From contig NZ_AKWX02000020.1 of the NCBI RefSeq assembly GCF_000306115.2, positions 868,001 to 932,000 on the forward strand: 64,000 nt of DNA, in the 5' to 3' direction. Below the pieces are notes generated by a model. The model was given only the letters and a program-made list of their open reading frames with translations. It made no database searches and was not told the DNA's origin. The stretch comes from Leptospira wolffii serovar Khorat str. Khorat-H2. GTDB lineage: Bacteria > Spirochaetota > Leptospiria > Leptospirales > Leptospiraceae. Positions 63,917-64,000 of this stretch are shown in pieces. Both the position numbers and the translations under genes were made by a program. Each line of letters starts with the position of its first letter. Position 1 is the stretch's first letter.

Positions 63917-64000
63917 TTAGCGTTTAAGAAACGATATCGGATCGATCGCTTTGGTACCTTGGTTGACCTGAAGATAGAGTCCCTTACCCTCTTCCAACTC
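63917..64000 (-). CDS. C-terminal end of a probable M23 (LytM-like) peptidase
   Basis: The reverse frame is open from the right edge to TAA at 63917 and gives 27 residues ending VNQGTKAIDPISFLKR. The pattern of a short strand then D-P-x-x-F-L is that of the last strand of M23 LytM-type murein hydrolases (RKNGKPVDPLKFL-like). The amount seen is too little for certainty. Only the C-terminus lies in this window. Confidence 0.5.
   Translation of the reverse strand, partial: ELEEGKGLYLQVNQGTKAIDPISFLKR

Overview
The window is a chromosomal segment of a Leptospira-type spirochaete. The evidence is the density of Leptospira-style lipoproteins (short signal peptide and relaxed lipobox), OmpL47-type Ig-repeat surface proteins next to LysM/FecR and OmpA-like envelope proteins, tandem cyclic-nucleotide-binding proteins, a metG-glnD block and scattered single tRNA genes. 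Base composition looks mid-40s % GC by eye. The species cannot be fixed from sequence alone. Coding density is high, operons are short, and ATGA/GTGA start-stop overlaps are common. I see no IS element, prophage, rRNA operon or CRISPR array.

Layout. 1-2.7 kb: end of an ethanolamine permease, then eutB-eutC, with no microcompartment genes on the visible side. 2.8-4.8 kb: small and envelope-associated unknowns. 4.9-11.3 kb: metG-glnD-GH13 alpha-glucosidase, probably one transcript. 11.5-18.2 kb: AidB-like acyl-CoA dehydrogenase, thioredoxin, an outer-membrane-type protein, a TIGR01777 epimerase, a CPBP protease and a DUF4349 lipoprotein. 18.4-19.4 kb: a small cytosolic protein, then tRNA-Pro/Arg/His with a structured repeat carrying a copied tRNA-His 3' end. 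19.4-22.5 kb: sppA, a membrane protein, surE and a TPR gene in one reverse operon. 22.7-34 kb: lipoproteins, an Acg-type nitroreductase with DUF488, OmpL47-like and FecR/LysM surface genes, and an Imm-superinfection-like small membrane protein. 34.2-39.6 kb: PilZ, TANGO2/NRDE, OmpA-like, NUDIX and cstA. 39.7-43.7 kb: J-domain protein, YHS lipoprotein, MNIO (DUF692) enzyme, its DUF2063 partner, a convergent six-cysteine secreted peptide, and YceI. 43.9-49.7 kb: two paralogous polytopic glycosyltransferase-like proteins, a GT2 transferase and two unknowns. 50.1-56.4 kb: rpsT, tRNA-Val, glmM, glmS, a GlmU-like protein and a carboxylase beta subunit. 56.7-58.4 kb: amtB-glnK behind a sigma-54-like promoter and an upstream dyad. 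58.5-64 kb: lipoproteins, a DUF433 antitoxin without an intact toxin, prmC, tRNA-Arg(CCU), a cyclic-nucleotide-binding pair, an amidohydrolase and the C-terminus of what may be an M23-type peptidase.

How the parts fit. Nitrogen handling is a theme: ethanolamine ammonia-lyase releases ammonia, AmtB imports it, GlnK keeps the modifiable Tyr51, and GlnD is the enzyme that would uridylylate it. The glmM-glmS-GlmU-like run makes hexosamine precursors for peptidoglycan and lipid A. The most novel-looking unit is at 41.1-42.9 kb: an MNIO enzyme and its partner next to a BufA2-like Cys-rich secreted peptide, i.e. a bufferin-type metallophore RiPP locus in a spirochaete, with the precursor gene inverted and tail-to-tail with the enzyme genes.
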